A stretch of DNA of 64,000 nucleotides, taken from NCBI GenBank assembly GCA_038501625.1, contig JAZAYU010000005.1, positions 4,402,001-4,466,000 of the forward strand, given 5' to 3'. A program made the position numbers and the translations under genes. Below, one piece after another: positions 41,187 to 52,617 of this stretch. Source of the DNA: Corbicula japonica (Eukaryota; Mollusca; Bivalvia; Venerida; Cyrenidae). The notes under the pieces were generated by a model. The model did not search any database. It worked only from the letters and a program-made list of their open reading frames with translations, and was not told the DNA's origin. Every line of letters begins with the position of its first letter. Position 1 is the stretch's first letter.

Positions 41187-42830
41187 CCGTTTACCTAAGT
41201 CACACCTGCAGATTTGGCGCCGATGTTTGTTGTAAATAACCTAAGTTAAATCCTGATTCGTCACCCTGATCAACCTCTTTTACTGAAGTTTACTGAAGCT
41301 TTTAAAAATCTGTTCAATAAAACTTTGCACAAATAACTGTTATTAATGTATCTTCATTTTGCACACGTAAAGACACGTTAGAACAATAATAAATATAACA
41401 AGATCTAAACATTCCCTGTATTTCTATTCACAAAAACTAAAGACGACCTTACGATCGCACAAATGCTTTCTAACAATAAAATGAACTTACACGGAAAGAG
41501 GAAAACGCATTGTTCCAAACAAAACAATCTTTATTAGCAGATAATCCGAATTCCAATGAAGGAGTTTAATGAACATCTGTCATTAATCTTGCAACATATG
41601 GTTACAGAACTTGAGAACACGGCCTGTAACCGGATAAGTAGAGATAAGATGATAAGGCAAGCTAAGATGATGACGACAAGCTAAAAGCAATGGATGAAGG
41701 GGAAAGTACATACTTTTACGGACTGTTTTCGTGTCGCCCTTTCAAAGAAAAGGAGAAACATAGGGATATCTTTGTCCGTCCGACTTAACGTTGGCTATAA
41801 CTGCCATTTCTTAATACATGTATTTTTTCATCAAACTAAATTATTACACCAAACAACTTTATTTACACCTGAAAACCACGTGTGAATACAAGAAAATGCG
41901 AATTTTTTTTATCGAAAACCACGTAACGTCATGCCCATGAAATAAACAAACTATTATTCTTTTCATTTATTTCATTTTATTTCTTGTGTGTGAAGAAAAT
42001 GAACTTCAAATTAACAAAAAAAATGATTCAAATTTGATTTTTATGATCTCATGACTCGCTTAAGACCATTTCATACAAGTCCCGATTAAACGCCTAAAAA
42101 GGAACAACAAGCAAATGCCAATAATGAGCACAAACCATGTCAAGACATGCAAAAATATGCAAATACAGCTTTTATTAGCTTTAAGAAGAATTCGGAGAAA
42201 TCTCTAGAAATCACGTGACACGAAGATAGCCGATATCAAAAGTCATAGGTTCACAGCATAATAACAATTACATTGTATTTTAATTTGGCAGTGAAGTTTT
42301 TTTTTGAGACTGCTTATAATAACATACATGTATGTACATTGAAAGAAATACAGAATATTACAGACTAAATAGGAAAGATTACTTGTATTGCATTTTTCTT
42401 TTTATTCACTACTTCTACAGGTATCGAAAATTATTATTGAAAACGTGTAAAATGCGGCTCTACCTTTCCTGATAAGTTTTGTTCCGAGCGAGAGTATATC
42501 GAGCGCCGTCATTTGTGGTCTTCAAGCCTAAACATGCATTCTTAAGCACACGTACATTACCGGTCACGTGTCACAACTGGATCAAATGAAACATTTTAAG
42601 AATACAATCAAATAATTTTTTAAAATCAGTAAATAGTAATAGCAGACACCAGCGCAACTAATGCGGTGTTAACAAACTATTGACCAGACCAAAGCCGCTA
42701 TTTAATTAATGTTATGAAAACACTTGCCTGATTAGGAATTTATTATTTCGCTGTCCACTGATGTTTCAAAACAAACACAATATTGTCAAGTGTCGGTAGA
42801 ATCACGGTGCTAATACTTTTTGCACGTTTT

Positions 42831-42995
42831 ACCTGTATGGTTGCCATAGTAACGTTGCATCTCTATTGAAGACTGCTTATCGATCATCATCAGGTTCGTC
42901 ACCATATAGATATTTAAAGTCAATGGTTGTTGGATCCTATCTCGTAATTGGTTTTGATCATTAAGTTATACTAGTAGTTAGTGTTTATTCAGCAA
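42831..42995 (-). promoter_or_regulatory. CNGB: Candidate promoter/first exon of CNGB, with X-box-like motif
   Basis: Positions 42840-42853 are GTTGCCATAGTAAC, fitting the X-box pattern GTHNYYATRRNAAC. On the minus strand the same bases read ATGGCAACCATACAG then GTAAAA: a possible M-A-T-I-Q exon end with a phase-0 donor. The equivalent block at 4100-4260 differs by a synonymous third-position change in ACC/ACT. Homology continues for about 130 bases on the side away from the gene and fades on the intron side. It is about 4.1 kb upstream of the exon 1 ATG. Confidence 0.45.
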
Positions 42996-43076
42996 ATTTT
43001 TTACAATTAAGAAATCCTCAGGGAACGGAGCGTAGCAAACTCGTTTTTATTCCATGTTATTCATGTTGTTGTTATT

Positions 43077-43122
<46 letters not shown>

Positions 43123-43133
43123 CCACCACCACC

Positions 43134-43196
<63 letters not shown>

Positions 43197-43350
43197 GTAT
43201 ATATAAGTATATTTTCACTGTTGTAGTTCGTCACCATATAGATCTTTTAGGTCAGTGGTAGTTGGATATCTCGTAATTGGTTTTGTTATTGAAGTTATAG
43301 TTAGTGTTAATAAGCGAAGTTTTACCAATTTAGAAACCCTACGGGAACGG
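42891..43350. repeat. Direct duplication of the CNGB upstream block around microsatellites
   Basis: GTTCGTCACCATATAGAT followed by CTCGTAATTGGTTTTG and GGGAACGGAGCG occurs at about 42891-43035 and again at 43227-43350. The copies are separated by (ATC)n at 43077-43120 and (ATT)n at 43135-43193. The end GAAACCCTACGGGAACGGAG is itself doubled at about 43334 and 43361. Confidence 0.85.
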
Positions 43351-43395
43351 AGCGTTCAGTTAAGAAACCCTACGGGAACGGAGCGTTGCGAAGTG

Positions 43396-45267
43396 ACCGA
43401 CGTTTTTTAATTGTTGAAACTTCACTGAATGAACACCAAGTAACTTAGTGTTTGCTACAATTTACCTTACAACTATCAGATGTGACGTCATAAAGTTATG
43501 AATATTCAGTTCTTAACAGGCACTTATTTTTGTGTTTGAAACTGTAAATCGCATTTAAGGGTATTATTTTATAGCATCATTTTATTGGCATATTGTCACT
43601 TTTGTAATGACGATGAATGAGCGTAAACATGCCGGTGCGGGTTTGAATTCCCGTTGTGGCATTTATACTTCAAATAGATTAAGATCGGTTCATAGAAAGA
43701 CCGAAAAACGCCAAAAAAGCGAAAAATGCCGGAAAACTCCAAAAAACTCAAAAGATTAAAATGAAGACATTTAGGTTAATTATTGTAATATATTTAGAAA
43801 TTAAAAAAATACTTAAACGTGTTTATTTTCTATGATGTTTTGCTCAAGGCATCCAGTTTACACATGAGTACAATTGATCAACAAATAATATTACATGATG
43901 AAAAACATGTTTACCATGTTCAAACTGCTGTAGGGTGACAGGGTGACATACACCAATCGAATACGTTAAGTTATAGGTTAATAAATGGGCAAGTTCAGCG
44001 AATTGTCGGTGGTGGCCCTGACATATGAATACTGGCCCAGAAAAATGAGAACTTCCCAGTGGCTATATGACATGGTTGTCTTAACCTAAGTCTGGTTCCC
44101 GACTTCCTATAATAATAAATGTCTTTGCGTAGCTATCAAGGGGCGGGTAATCCAGATATGGTCGCGAATACGCTAGCCTGGTTCCCGACTTCCTATGATA
44201 GTAAGTGTCTGCGTAGCTATCAAGGGGCGGGTAATCCAGATATGGTCGCGAATACGCTAGTCAGGTTCCCGACTTCCTAAAATAGTAAGTGTCTTTTCGT
44301 AGCTATCAAGGGGAATGTATTCCAGACTACCTTCACCTTTCAAATGGTTTAATTTTGATTTGTTGAAACCTGTTCCTATATATAATGCAGTGCCCTATGT
44401 CTGATGTTTAATGTTTTCATTTTTATTTCTTTTGTGTGTATATATCATACTCGGCATTCAATTTGTTTGTTTTCATTTCGCCATAGATAGTGATGTTTTG
44501 TGCATCAATAGTTGTTGTAAATTGTCCACGTGCGATTTAAATGTTAATACAATATCGACATATTTTATATGTATATCTAGCAAGAAATTTTCAGTGGTAC
44601 TGTCACATCTGTTGTAATAATGAACCGGTCGACGACAAAATGACCCTTATATTCTTAAAATTGTTGGGTACGTAGTCCTATCAATCCTCACTTTCATCGA
44701 ATGCTGGTTAATTTTAATTTTAATGATACCAGTTTTGGTTACTAAAACAAATATTTATCTTACTGAGGTTAGCCTGTTCTAAACATACAAATTATTCAAT
44801 ATTAACTGCGAATGGGATGAAAAACAATACATTTAAATGTGACCTTAGGGTCATTTTGTCAGAAGCTAGTCCAATTATTAAGAGATGGATAATGGAATTT
44901 TAATTTCTGGGAGACGCCTTTCAAGTACCAACCGTGACCCTTAATAATTATTGTATTTAGTTAAATTCTAATTGTTGGTATATTAATAGAAATTAATAAA
45001 AAAAAATGCTGCAAAAATATCATATATGTTTATTAATATGCTAATTGTTTCGACATTTCGCCTCGCCGACACGAATTAAGATATGGAAGACATCAGCCAC
45101 CGTATAATTGCGACATGTTACACACCTTTGATATTTTTCTTGAATTCATAAATAATAATCAATGCGACAGTGGTAAACAAATTGATCTAGTATTTTTCAA
45201 GGCTTTGTTTGAAAAAATAACATTATTGTAAATGTTGCTCATATGTTACTATGGTATGTGAGACAAT
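43396..45267. other. Spacer before the GPCR gene
   Basis: No gene seen. A tRNA-like B-box fragment (GTGCGGGTTTGAATTCCC) lies near 43637. An 86-bp tandem repeat of about 2.7 copies lies at 44093-44330 (CTGGTTCCCGACTTCCTA, GTAGCTATCAAGGGGCGG). A fragment of the CAGCCACC element lies at 45045-45105. No clear TATA box is evident. Confidence 0.5.
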
Positions 45268-46401
45268 ATGATTGTAAGATATTACGAAGAGTTTTTGATG
45301 GAATATGACTCTTACGTGGCATCAAAGTATATTTTGCTGAGTTTGCCGCCCATACTTCTAGCAATAGGTTCCTTCGGAAATATCTGTTCATTCGTAATTT
45401 TGAAGGCAAATATACGAAAATCATCCACGTTCACATATCTGTGCGTTCTTTCCATTGTGGATTTGTTGGTTTTGGTAACCGGGTTGTTACGTCTCTGGAT
45501 TGGACAATTCGCTGATGACGTACTGGACACATACGAAATCGTCTGCAAAACTGGAATATTTGTCGGATATGTCTGTAGTAATGCGTCTGTCTGGTTAATT
45601 GTTGCAGTAACGATAGAAAGATTCATTGTGGTGATGTTCCCATTGAAGGCTTCAAGATTGTGCAACGTCACTATCGCTAGAAAAACGGTTGCTGGTATAT
45701 TAATAGGATTCGGGGCATTAAATGCCCACTTTCTGTGGACCGTCAAACTTCAAGAATTTCGTTTTGATAACACGACAATATTCAAGTGCCAAGCAAATAC
45801 CGCGTATCAAGACCTTGTGGAATCCATTTGGCCGTGGGTCGATGCTGCAACATACACTTTTGTGCCGTTTATTTTAATAATCGTACTCAATACTTTTATA
45901 ATTACAAGATTACTTTCATCAAAAAGGAAAAGACTGATTCTAAGACAGCAGGCGTCATTAAGTTCATATGAAACTGGAGTCAAGCATCGCGGCAAAGATG
46001 GTACAAGAATTACAGCGACGCTGCTTACAGTCTCTTTTACGTTTCTAGTGACAACCCTGCCACTGAATCTCTCGCTGGTTTATTCTTCATTCTCAGAACC
46101 AACTGACACGGAAAGTGATTCCGCCTTTGCAAAAAGGAAACTCGTCCAAACAATTGCTGAAATGTTTATGTATATCAACCATAGCATTAATTTCTTCCTG
46201 TATTGCACTACCGGTCAAAAGTTCAGAGCAAAAGTGCATGCATTATTGTGCTGCATTAACTGGAAGGGAAAACTTGGGCGCTTTCCGAGTTCTACAAGAA
46301 CTCTAGCATCGAGTTTCTTGTTTGGCAAACGACTGTCAAAGACAATACATGTCCACAATAGCCCAGTTGAAAGATTACTTAACAAAAAGAACTTCATTTA
46401 G
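45268..46401 (+). CDS. Intronless rhodopsin-class (class A) G protein-coupled receptor, peptide-receptor-like
   Basis: This is a 377-residue seven-pass membrane receptor in one exon. TM1 is about 20-45 with GN (SFGNICSFVIL). TM2 has LSIVDLLVLV, with the conserved aspartate. A first-loop W (LRLWIGQF) and a TM3 cysteine (IVCKTG) pair with the second-loop cysteine (IFKCQA). TM3 ends in TIERF in place of DRY. TM5 is FVPFILIIVLNTFIITRLL. TM6 has TTLP instead of CWxP. TM7 reads YINHSINFFLYC in place of NPxxY, a form seen in mollusc and arthropod peptide receptors of the FMRFamide/TRH/ghrelin-receptor grouping. One N-glycosylation site (NTT) lies in loop 2. The first ATG is used; no signal peptide is seen. 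Ligand unknown. Confidence 0.93.
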   Translation: MIVRYYEEFLMEYDSYVASKYILLSLPPILLAIGSFGNICSFVILKANIRKSSTFTYLCVLSIVDLLVLVTGLLRLWIGQFADDVLDTYEIVCKTGIFVGYVCSNASVWLIVAVTIERFIVVMFPLKASRLCNVTIARKTVAGILIGFGALNAHFLWTVKLQEFRFDNTTIFKCQANTAYQDLVESIWPWVDAATYTFVPFILIIVLNTFIITRLLSSKRKRLILRQQASLSSYETGVKHRGKDGTRITATLLTVSFTFLVTTLPLNLSLVYSSFSEPTDTESDSAFAKRKLVQTIAEMFMYINHSINFFLYCTTGQKFRAKVHALLCCINWKGKLGRFPSSTRTLASSFLFGKRLSKTIHVHNSPVERLLNKKNFI

Positions 46402-46574
46402 TTACGGAAATAAAATACAGTTATCGTTTAGAGGGATATCTTATTAAATAATTACAAAGAAAAGGACAATCAAAATAATAATTAGTCATATAAAATGAGC
46501 CAATTTAGACCTTATTTTGAAATCAGTAAAAGCATTTCACTTACGGTTGCACTTCCATTTTGTTTTGATTTTCT

Positions 46575-46580
46575 AATAAA
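46575..46580 (+). promoter_or_regulatory. Candidate polyadenylation signal of the GPCR
   Basis: AATAAA lies 174 bases after the stop codon. Another AATAAA at 46409-46414 is probably too close to the stop. Confidence 0.4.
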
Positions 46581-46599
46581 ATATTGAACTGTAAGGGTC

Positions 46600-48101
46600 A
46601 GTATTTAATTACATGTGTTGTGAAAAACTCAAACATTTATCATCTTAGGAAAAAGATGGCATTGTTTAAGGTGTCAAGATTTGGCAAAATAAGGGCCATA
46701 ACTCCAAGACGACTGAGGGGATCTGGCTTGTTACTTGACCGACCTTGTGAAGACCTTTTCGTCGTCGAAATAAGATACAGGACTTTACTGTCACTCAATC
46801 TTTGTTCATCATACCGAGCAAGTTTGGTAAATAAAAGATAAAGTTTTTCGAGATGAAGTGCGTACATATGCTTATTTTTGCTGTTCTATAATTTAGCCGA
46901 GATAAAATGCCCACATAAATTCCAACCAGTTTAAGAGAAGAGTTGATAAGGATGTCTCAAATTTAATTAGAGAATAGACTTTGCAAATTTAATCAAATAC
47001 CATCAATTTATGGATTTTAACTCCAGTCATCTTGCTGGTTATTTTAATCTGGTAGGATATGATATCCATTATGCATTCTGACCAAAACAACTGGATAACG
47101 GCTGTCCAATTTATAGAGCGAAAAGTGCTAATTTGGTCAAAATATTTCAATGAGAGGGGCCATAATAGCAGTGACTCGCGCAATCTGTCCGGTTAACATA
47201 TACGGCGGAGGTATGCTGTCCAAGTCTGCTGAAAATATATACGTATTATTAACGTTTGAAAGCGGACTACTTCTGTGAACGCTGCCCGTCCGCGGTCCAC
47301 CTCAGGTGTTCCTACAATGCGAGTACTTCCTTTTTTGAAACGAGCGAATAGTGAAGAAAACACCTATTAACTACATTGGGTAATAAATTACCATCAATTA
47401 GACTCCTATTTGTTTATCTGTTGCTGTTGTTTACCGGTTAAGCATGCTAATAACTGATGCCGTAGCACTATTTCTCACTCGAACACTTTCCTATGAACAT
47501 AATTCGATATCATGAAATAATTAACCCTTATTTCTTAATACAGGTGAAGGTTGTATATTGTTTTGCTATGGTTATTTTGTTTGCCATTTAGACATTTAAC
47601 AAAAAACACACACAGAAAAAAACAATCAAATATTTTGATATTCAAATAATTCTCACTTTCTTAGCTACCTTCCCATTTTGGTATCTTAAATAAGTTCCTT
47701 TGCTCCTTTTTAATTTTTTCTTTCTTAAGTTTCTTTACTACCGTCCGACTTTGAAACCTTCCAAGTTTCCAAATGCACTTAAAACTGTGGTTTTGTGCGT
47801 GAAAGAAATATGTGTACCATCTGAATCAATTAATATCTTTTCAATCGAACAAGAAAAGTTTGTTCCATTAAACAATGTATGTTTGTACCATCAAACAAGG
47901 AGAGTTTGTACCATCAAACAAAATATCTGCCCTGAACTTTGATTTTACCAAGCACACTACATCGGTTTCACTCGGATCACGCTTCGGTGATTCTACGTGT
48001 ATATCCGAAGCTTGTCGGAGATCGCCGAGTTGATACGATCGCATCGGTTTTAATCATTTTACTACAATAACTTCCCTATCAAGAACATCCTAAACACGTT
48101 C
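46600..48101. other. Convergent spacer between the GPCR and the HYKK-like gene
   Basis: No gene seen. Positions 46640-46850 carry a dispersed repeat (AGGGCCATAACTCCAAGACG, GGGGATCTGGCTTGTTACTT) also found in part near 38290. No good AATAAA for the minus-strand gene was noticed close to its stop. Confidence 0.5.
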
Positions 48102-48520
48102 CTACGTTGACTGAATCACCAAGGTCCAGAACTCCTCTGCACTTGTTGACCATAAAACCTTTAAAGTGTGCAGGTAGCCGTCTCTGTCAAGTCCGGCATA
48201 TTTATTTTCCGGGCATTCCGCCAAAGTATCTGCACTGAGAACATAATACTGTAACAGTCTCACACATATAACGATCCTTAAACATTTCAATTCTTTATCA
48301 TTCAGTTCAAACTCCTTTCGGTAGCCACTGAGAAGCAGTTTACAAACATTAAAAGGGTCCCGGTCAGTATTAGAGGACATTATATCCGCCATGAGGGTGC
48401 CAATTTCGTAAACATACGCGCTTACACAAACATCACCGTAGTCAATTATTCCCGAGACTGTGTATTTATTGTGTAATTTCACTATAATATTAACGTCATT
48501 CAAGTCGCCGTGTATATATC
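48102..48520 (-). CDS. HYKK: HYKK-like exon 5 (catalytic C-lobe)
   Basis: It contains YIHGDLNDVNIIVKL, SGIIDYGDVC and a long helical C-terminus, ending ...TLVIQST-stop. The acceptor TTGTTTTCAG joins in phase 1 to the preceding exon. Confidence 0.93.
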
Positions 48521-51300
48521 CTGAAAACAAAACAAAATATACTGTAGTCTGAGTTACCTGCCACTTTTATTGCTACTCTAATAGGAAGTCGGGAACCAGG
48601 CTGTAAACATAATATTCTAAAAATAAATCAAAATTAATCGAACTGCTATGAAAAGAAAATACTTCTCACAAGTAACTATGGTAACATTTTACTGCGGGAT
48701 TTAATTTCGCACATAAGACATGAATAGCATTTTAGCGCGGGCATCAATTCGTGCTGAGGTACTATTTCAATAAATCCAATCTCATAAGATAGTCATTTGT
48801 TTGATTTCGCTGGGGGTTGATTTTGCGCTCTTTTCATAGCGCGAAAAACGCGAAATTAAACCCTGCAAAATAGAAATAACCTTAGTCGAGAAAAAAACTA
48901 GAATGTGTCTCGGACACTGATGCCCCCCACTCCTACAATAACATTTGTATCAAAGGGCCATAACTCTGATAAAATGGTCGAAGGTAAAAATCTTTTCTTT
49001 ACGATCATCTACACATCCTGCTTGATCATCAGCACTAGTTTGAAAGAAAGCCGCCCGATATTTAGTGAGGAGTTGATGCCACAAGATTTGAGGACGGACG
49101 GACATACAGACGAGTGCAACTCTATATGCCTCCCACTTTGGACCAAGGGCTTATCAAGTACAGTGAAACCACGATATTGAGATCACCTCTACGATTGACT
49201 TAAGTGGTCTAAAATAGGTGGATGGTCTTTATTTTGTGGTGGAAAATAGAGCAAAAACTAAAAAGTGGACTTTGAATAAGTAGACGCCATTGTGCTGGTG
49301 AAAAACGTCTCACAGACTCAGGGTAAACATAAAAAAAATAAAATGACATAAATAAACATAACGTCTCACCTTTTTTCAACGTGTCCAGAATCGGCTTTAC
49401 GTCATCATTGTAAGCTCTAAAGATGTCATGGCCAAGCTTCTGTATACTTTCCTCACAAAACGTTGGTAACAGAGCCTCCAGGTCTGTCACTCTTGACAAC
49501 TCCCATAACGTATCCCGTTCTTGTAAAGTTTCCGTTTCGAATCTCTGTCAAAATAAAGCGTTATATGAAATATGGTATAATTAAGTTATTTGTGTAATTT
49601 TTCTTGAAAAAAAAGAAGGGTGTTCGGCTGAACACGTGTCGCCCCCAGATATTTTAACTGAAAAGGGGATAAACACTGTCAAATGTGACATATACGAAAC
49701 GAATTTTATCCGAGTACTCGAGTAGAAGATTAAGTATTCGATACTCTGACGATTGATCGAGTACTCGATTACTCGTTGCCATTCCTAAAAACATTGAACA
49801 TTATAGTTATCGCGAGTTATCAAAAGGTAATATTTTTGTCCGACCAAATATAACTTGATTCCGAGCCCAATACCATATTTGATTTTTAAATCTAAAATTT
49901 GTCGGACTCTTAAATAAGATAGAAACCCTAAAATAAGATTTGTCCGACCGTATTTTTTATTTGTCCGACTTTCAAAAAAAATATTAAGACCTCAAAATAA
50001 GGTTTGTCTGACCGTAATATTATATTTGTCCGATCGCAAAATAAGTTTTGTCCAACCTTAATATTATTGATATAGCCTAACCGCAATAGTTACTTACTAT
50101 TAGTAGGTTATCGAGTTTTCCAGCTAGTCTTCCGACGTCTTTCAACAGATAGTCTGGGGAACCAGCCTCCCGCAGGGTCACGCCCTCCACATAGGTCAGC
50201 AGGACGCTAGTCGCCTCTGAAATCATCAATAAACCTAACTTTATTAAGGACCAGGTCCCAAGATTAAAACTGAAAATGGAAACCAGTCTCAAATCCCAAG
50301 CATCTGATTGGCTGAAATGGCGACTGGTTTCCAATCTCAATTTTGAAATCTTCAGCCCATGTTTGAAAGAGAACATAAAGACACTTTTCGTTTTTTTATG
50401 TTTCTGAAAAGGCATAAAAAACTTGACTTATATACCATAATTTTCATTAAATATGTAAACTTTTTTTTAGATTTTACGAAATAGAAAAATAGTTCGAACC
50501 GCATAACAACGATAACAGGATAAGAACAAGTTAACCGGGACCGGCTTACATTCGTGAGGTCCCGTAGAATTTCGGAGTTCGGCCGAGAAGCTGCGTTTGG
50601 ACTGGAACATAACTGTACCTTCTTTAAGGTTGTCTCCAACTGACACGTTTATTGAGCTAACCAATTTATTCCCCACAGTGGGTACCGGCACACAGGTTTC
50701 CATGCCACTCTCGTGTAAATAAAACATCATCCTATGCTGCAGATCTTTAAAAGAAAATATATATAGCATTAAACGATATTATAGTTTGTAGGCCTATTTA
50801 TAGTTAGATCTAGTTGGTAACACACGCGTATTTGAAATCAATCGTGCAGAAAAGAAAAACATTGTTTGTCGCTTTCAGAACCGTAGCCAAGATGAGGCAC
50901 ATCGAGGCCTTGTCTTGGTGAAAAGTTAGACAAAAGGGGCATTTTGAAAAAAAAATCCAGGGACGGGAAGCATGCCCCTAGACCTCCCCCTAGAAAATCT
51001 TTGCCTCAATGATTTTGTCGCTATGGATACGGCCCTGGATTTACAACTCTCAACCCTGGCATTTAATTTAATCTCTCTCTCTAAAATACTATAGGTTCAC
51101 TCACCTAGAAACTCGATGTCGGCTGCAGCCAAGATCTTCAATATAAACTGTCTATATCCCGCTTTAACACCCGAGTGTGTTTCACCGGTCTTCAAATGTA
51201 TATTTATGCCTTCGTACGCCACTAGTCGGACCATTTCAGTTACTTGAATATCATACTCTTGTTTGACAAATGCACATACATCTTCATCTTCGACTGACAT
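48102..51300 (-). CDS. HYKK: Hydroxylysine kinase-like protein (APH family), 5 exons
   Basis: A cytosolic phosphotransferase of the aminoglycoside-phosphotransferase fold; family members phosphorylate 5-hydroxylysine using GTP. Exons on the minus strand: 51105-51300, 50619-50744, 50098-50216, 49370-49544 and 48102-48520. Phases chain and the CDS is 1,035 nt, 344 aa, near the family length of about 370. The N-terminal lobe has VRLVAYEGINIHLKT and RQFILKI. The middle has LLTYVEG and VGRLAGKLDNLL. The C-lobe has the catalytic HGDLNDVN (D211, N216) and metal-binding DYGD (D232). Start is ATG 51300, giving an N-terminus comparable to vertebrate HYKK; the upstream TTG is not needed. The least certain point is the exon 2 donor. 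Confidence 0.88.
48583..49260. other. HYKK-like intron 4 repeats
   Basis: AGGAAGTCGGGAACCAGGCT at about 48583 is an inverted copy of the 86-bp repeat at 44093. Positions 48900-49130 carry a dispersed element (AGGGCCATAACTCTGATAAA, GAGGACGGACGGACATACAG). Near 49160-49240 lies a degraded ACAGTGAAACC element. Confidence 0.6.
49370..49544 (-). CDS. HYKK: HYKK-like exon 4
   Basis: It encodes RFETETLQERDTLWELSRVT then DLEALLPTFCEESIQKLGHD, with a WxL...L spacing similar to the FIWNLKNVPLL segment of vertebrate HYKK. Acceptor TTTTGACAG, donor AAAG|GTGAGA, phase 1. Confidence 0.9.
50098..50216 (-). CDS. HYKK: HYKK-like exon 3
   Basis: It encodes ATSVLLTYVEGVTLREAGSP then DYLLKDVGRLAGKLDNLLI, matching the RLLTYLPG...IGKLAAKLD region of HYKK. 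Acceptor GATTTCAG, donor ATA|GTAAGT, phase 0. Confidence 0.92.
50258..50355. repeat. Palindromic MITE, CAATCAGATGC family (one arm shortened)
   Basis: GGAAACCAGTCTCAAATCCC and AAGCATCTGATTGGCTGAAA are followed by a shortened return arm GGTTTCCAATCTCAATTTTG. It lies about 40 bases upstream of the HYKK-like exon 3 acceptor on the coding strand. Confidence 0.75.
50619..50744 (-). CDS. HYKK: HYKK-like exon 2
   Basis: It encodes DLQHRMMFYLHESGMETCVP then VPTVGNKLVSSINVSVGDNL, equivalent to the VQNHIIMFLKAAG region. The donor AAG|GTACAG is chosen because it joins exon 3 in frame. The frame stays open for another 31 codons to a second donor, GAAT|GTAAGC. Joining that donor to exon 3 would make TAG at the junction. 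Confidence 0.75.
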
Positions 51301-52600
51301 CGTTTTTAGTGCAATAGCAACCGGAAGTAACAAGCCTCATGTCATTATTTGCAAGTCCAAGGGACACAACTCAAAAATCATAATGTTGTACGCTGTATAA
51401 TTGGCGATCTTTCTTGTCAATATATATAACAATCAAATGGTTGAATTTTTGCTGCCGCAAACACCGAGATCGGGACCAGTCTCGAACATCGAAGAGCTGA
51501 TAGGCTGAAATTAATATCTGTCACCTAACTAATCAATCACAAGCTAATGTTTCGAGACTGGTTTCCAGTTTCAATCACCCCAAAGACGAATATCAATTTA
51601 ATAGGGGACCTGTGCTGAAAAGTCATTAGATCCAGAGTTTAAGCATAAATAAAACCACAGAAAATAATTTATAAATATTATTCCAACTCAATCCATTTCA
51701 CTCCAAAAACATTAATTTCCAAAACAGTTCAGCAGCTGTAGGTTGTAGATTGATGCGGTTTTGCCGTCCTTTATCATACATTTGACTTACGGCAAATCCC
51801 TAATCTGCTGACCAAAAATTGCTGACCAAATCCAAAGTCTGCTGTTTCCGGTTTCAGTCAAACGATTGAAGGTAGTGCAAAATTTTCACTTCGGTTAAAT
51901 CATATCCCAAGTAGAAATTAAAATACTAAATCCCCTATATATATTAGGTAAATCATATGTACTTTACTTCAAAAGTCGTGAAACTAACAGAACATTTCCT
52001 TGTTGTTTTAATTTGGTTCATAGTCAACAATCTCATACATGTATATATAAAGTATAAGTACAACACAAAATTCATAAAATTTGTATAGGTGTTTTTCTCA
52101 ACAACTTTGTCTTATGTATATGGTATCTTTGCCAAATTTTTGCTTGAGAAAATCTCAGGCGCACCTCGGGGCCATGGGTTGCCCAGCAGAGTATATCCGT
52201 CGGAAATAAGACCCCCAAGATTCAAATGGAATATATTGCTGAAGTAACGGTGCTATACATTAGGAATTTAAAAAAAAAACGCCATTTACAGCTTGTGCGC
52301 TGCGAGAATTTATTTTGTGCAAAACAGCGATTCGAGGTCTCTCTTCTGCAGGAGCGCGAAACAAACATATTTTGGCTTGTCTGATGTATGAATTAGCTCC
52401 AGTGCGAAATAGAAATTTGCGGCTCTTGCAATTATCAAACCACACCAATAAACTATTTGAGAGAACCTGTGGCATAAGTAATGACGTTACAAAATTTGGC
52501 GTAATTGTGACACACTGGGAAATGCATCCAAAATGCATTTTTTTGCCAAAATGAGTTATGATGGTTTTCATGTACCTTATTAAGTTATTAATACCGTTAA
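51301..52600. other. Spacer upstream of the HYKK-like gene
   Basis: No gene seen. A degraded palindromic element lies at 51462-51590 (GGGACCAGTCTCGAAC with return CGAGACTGGTTTCC). The overlapping open frames on both strands at 52260-52571 have no recognised homology and look like shadows of a somewhat GC-richer repeat. Confidence 0.45.
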
Positions 52601-52617
52601 AATCTTTGGAATAATTA

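Larger units (their letters stand above)
38716..42830. other. Spacer between the two candidate 5' ends of CNGB
   Basis: No gene seen. It holds a SINE remnant at 39148-39230 (CGGGGTTATTCGATCAACCT), a CATAA-type microsatellite at 39238-39470, a GACAACGACA-type tandem at 40440-40565 and an inverted-repeat element at 40818-41186 with a related piece at 41630-41740. Confidence 0.5.

Noticed and set aside
45312..45746. 144-codon minus-strand frame inside the GPCR
   Set aside because: It is a shadow of the GPCR coding strand, whose frame carries all the conserved motifs.
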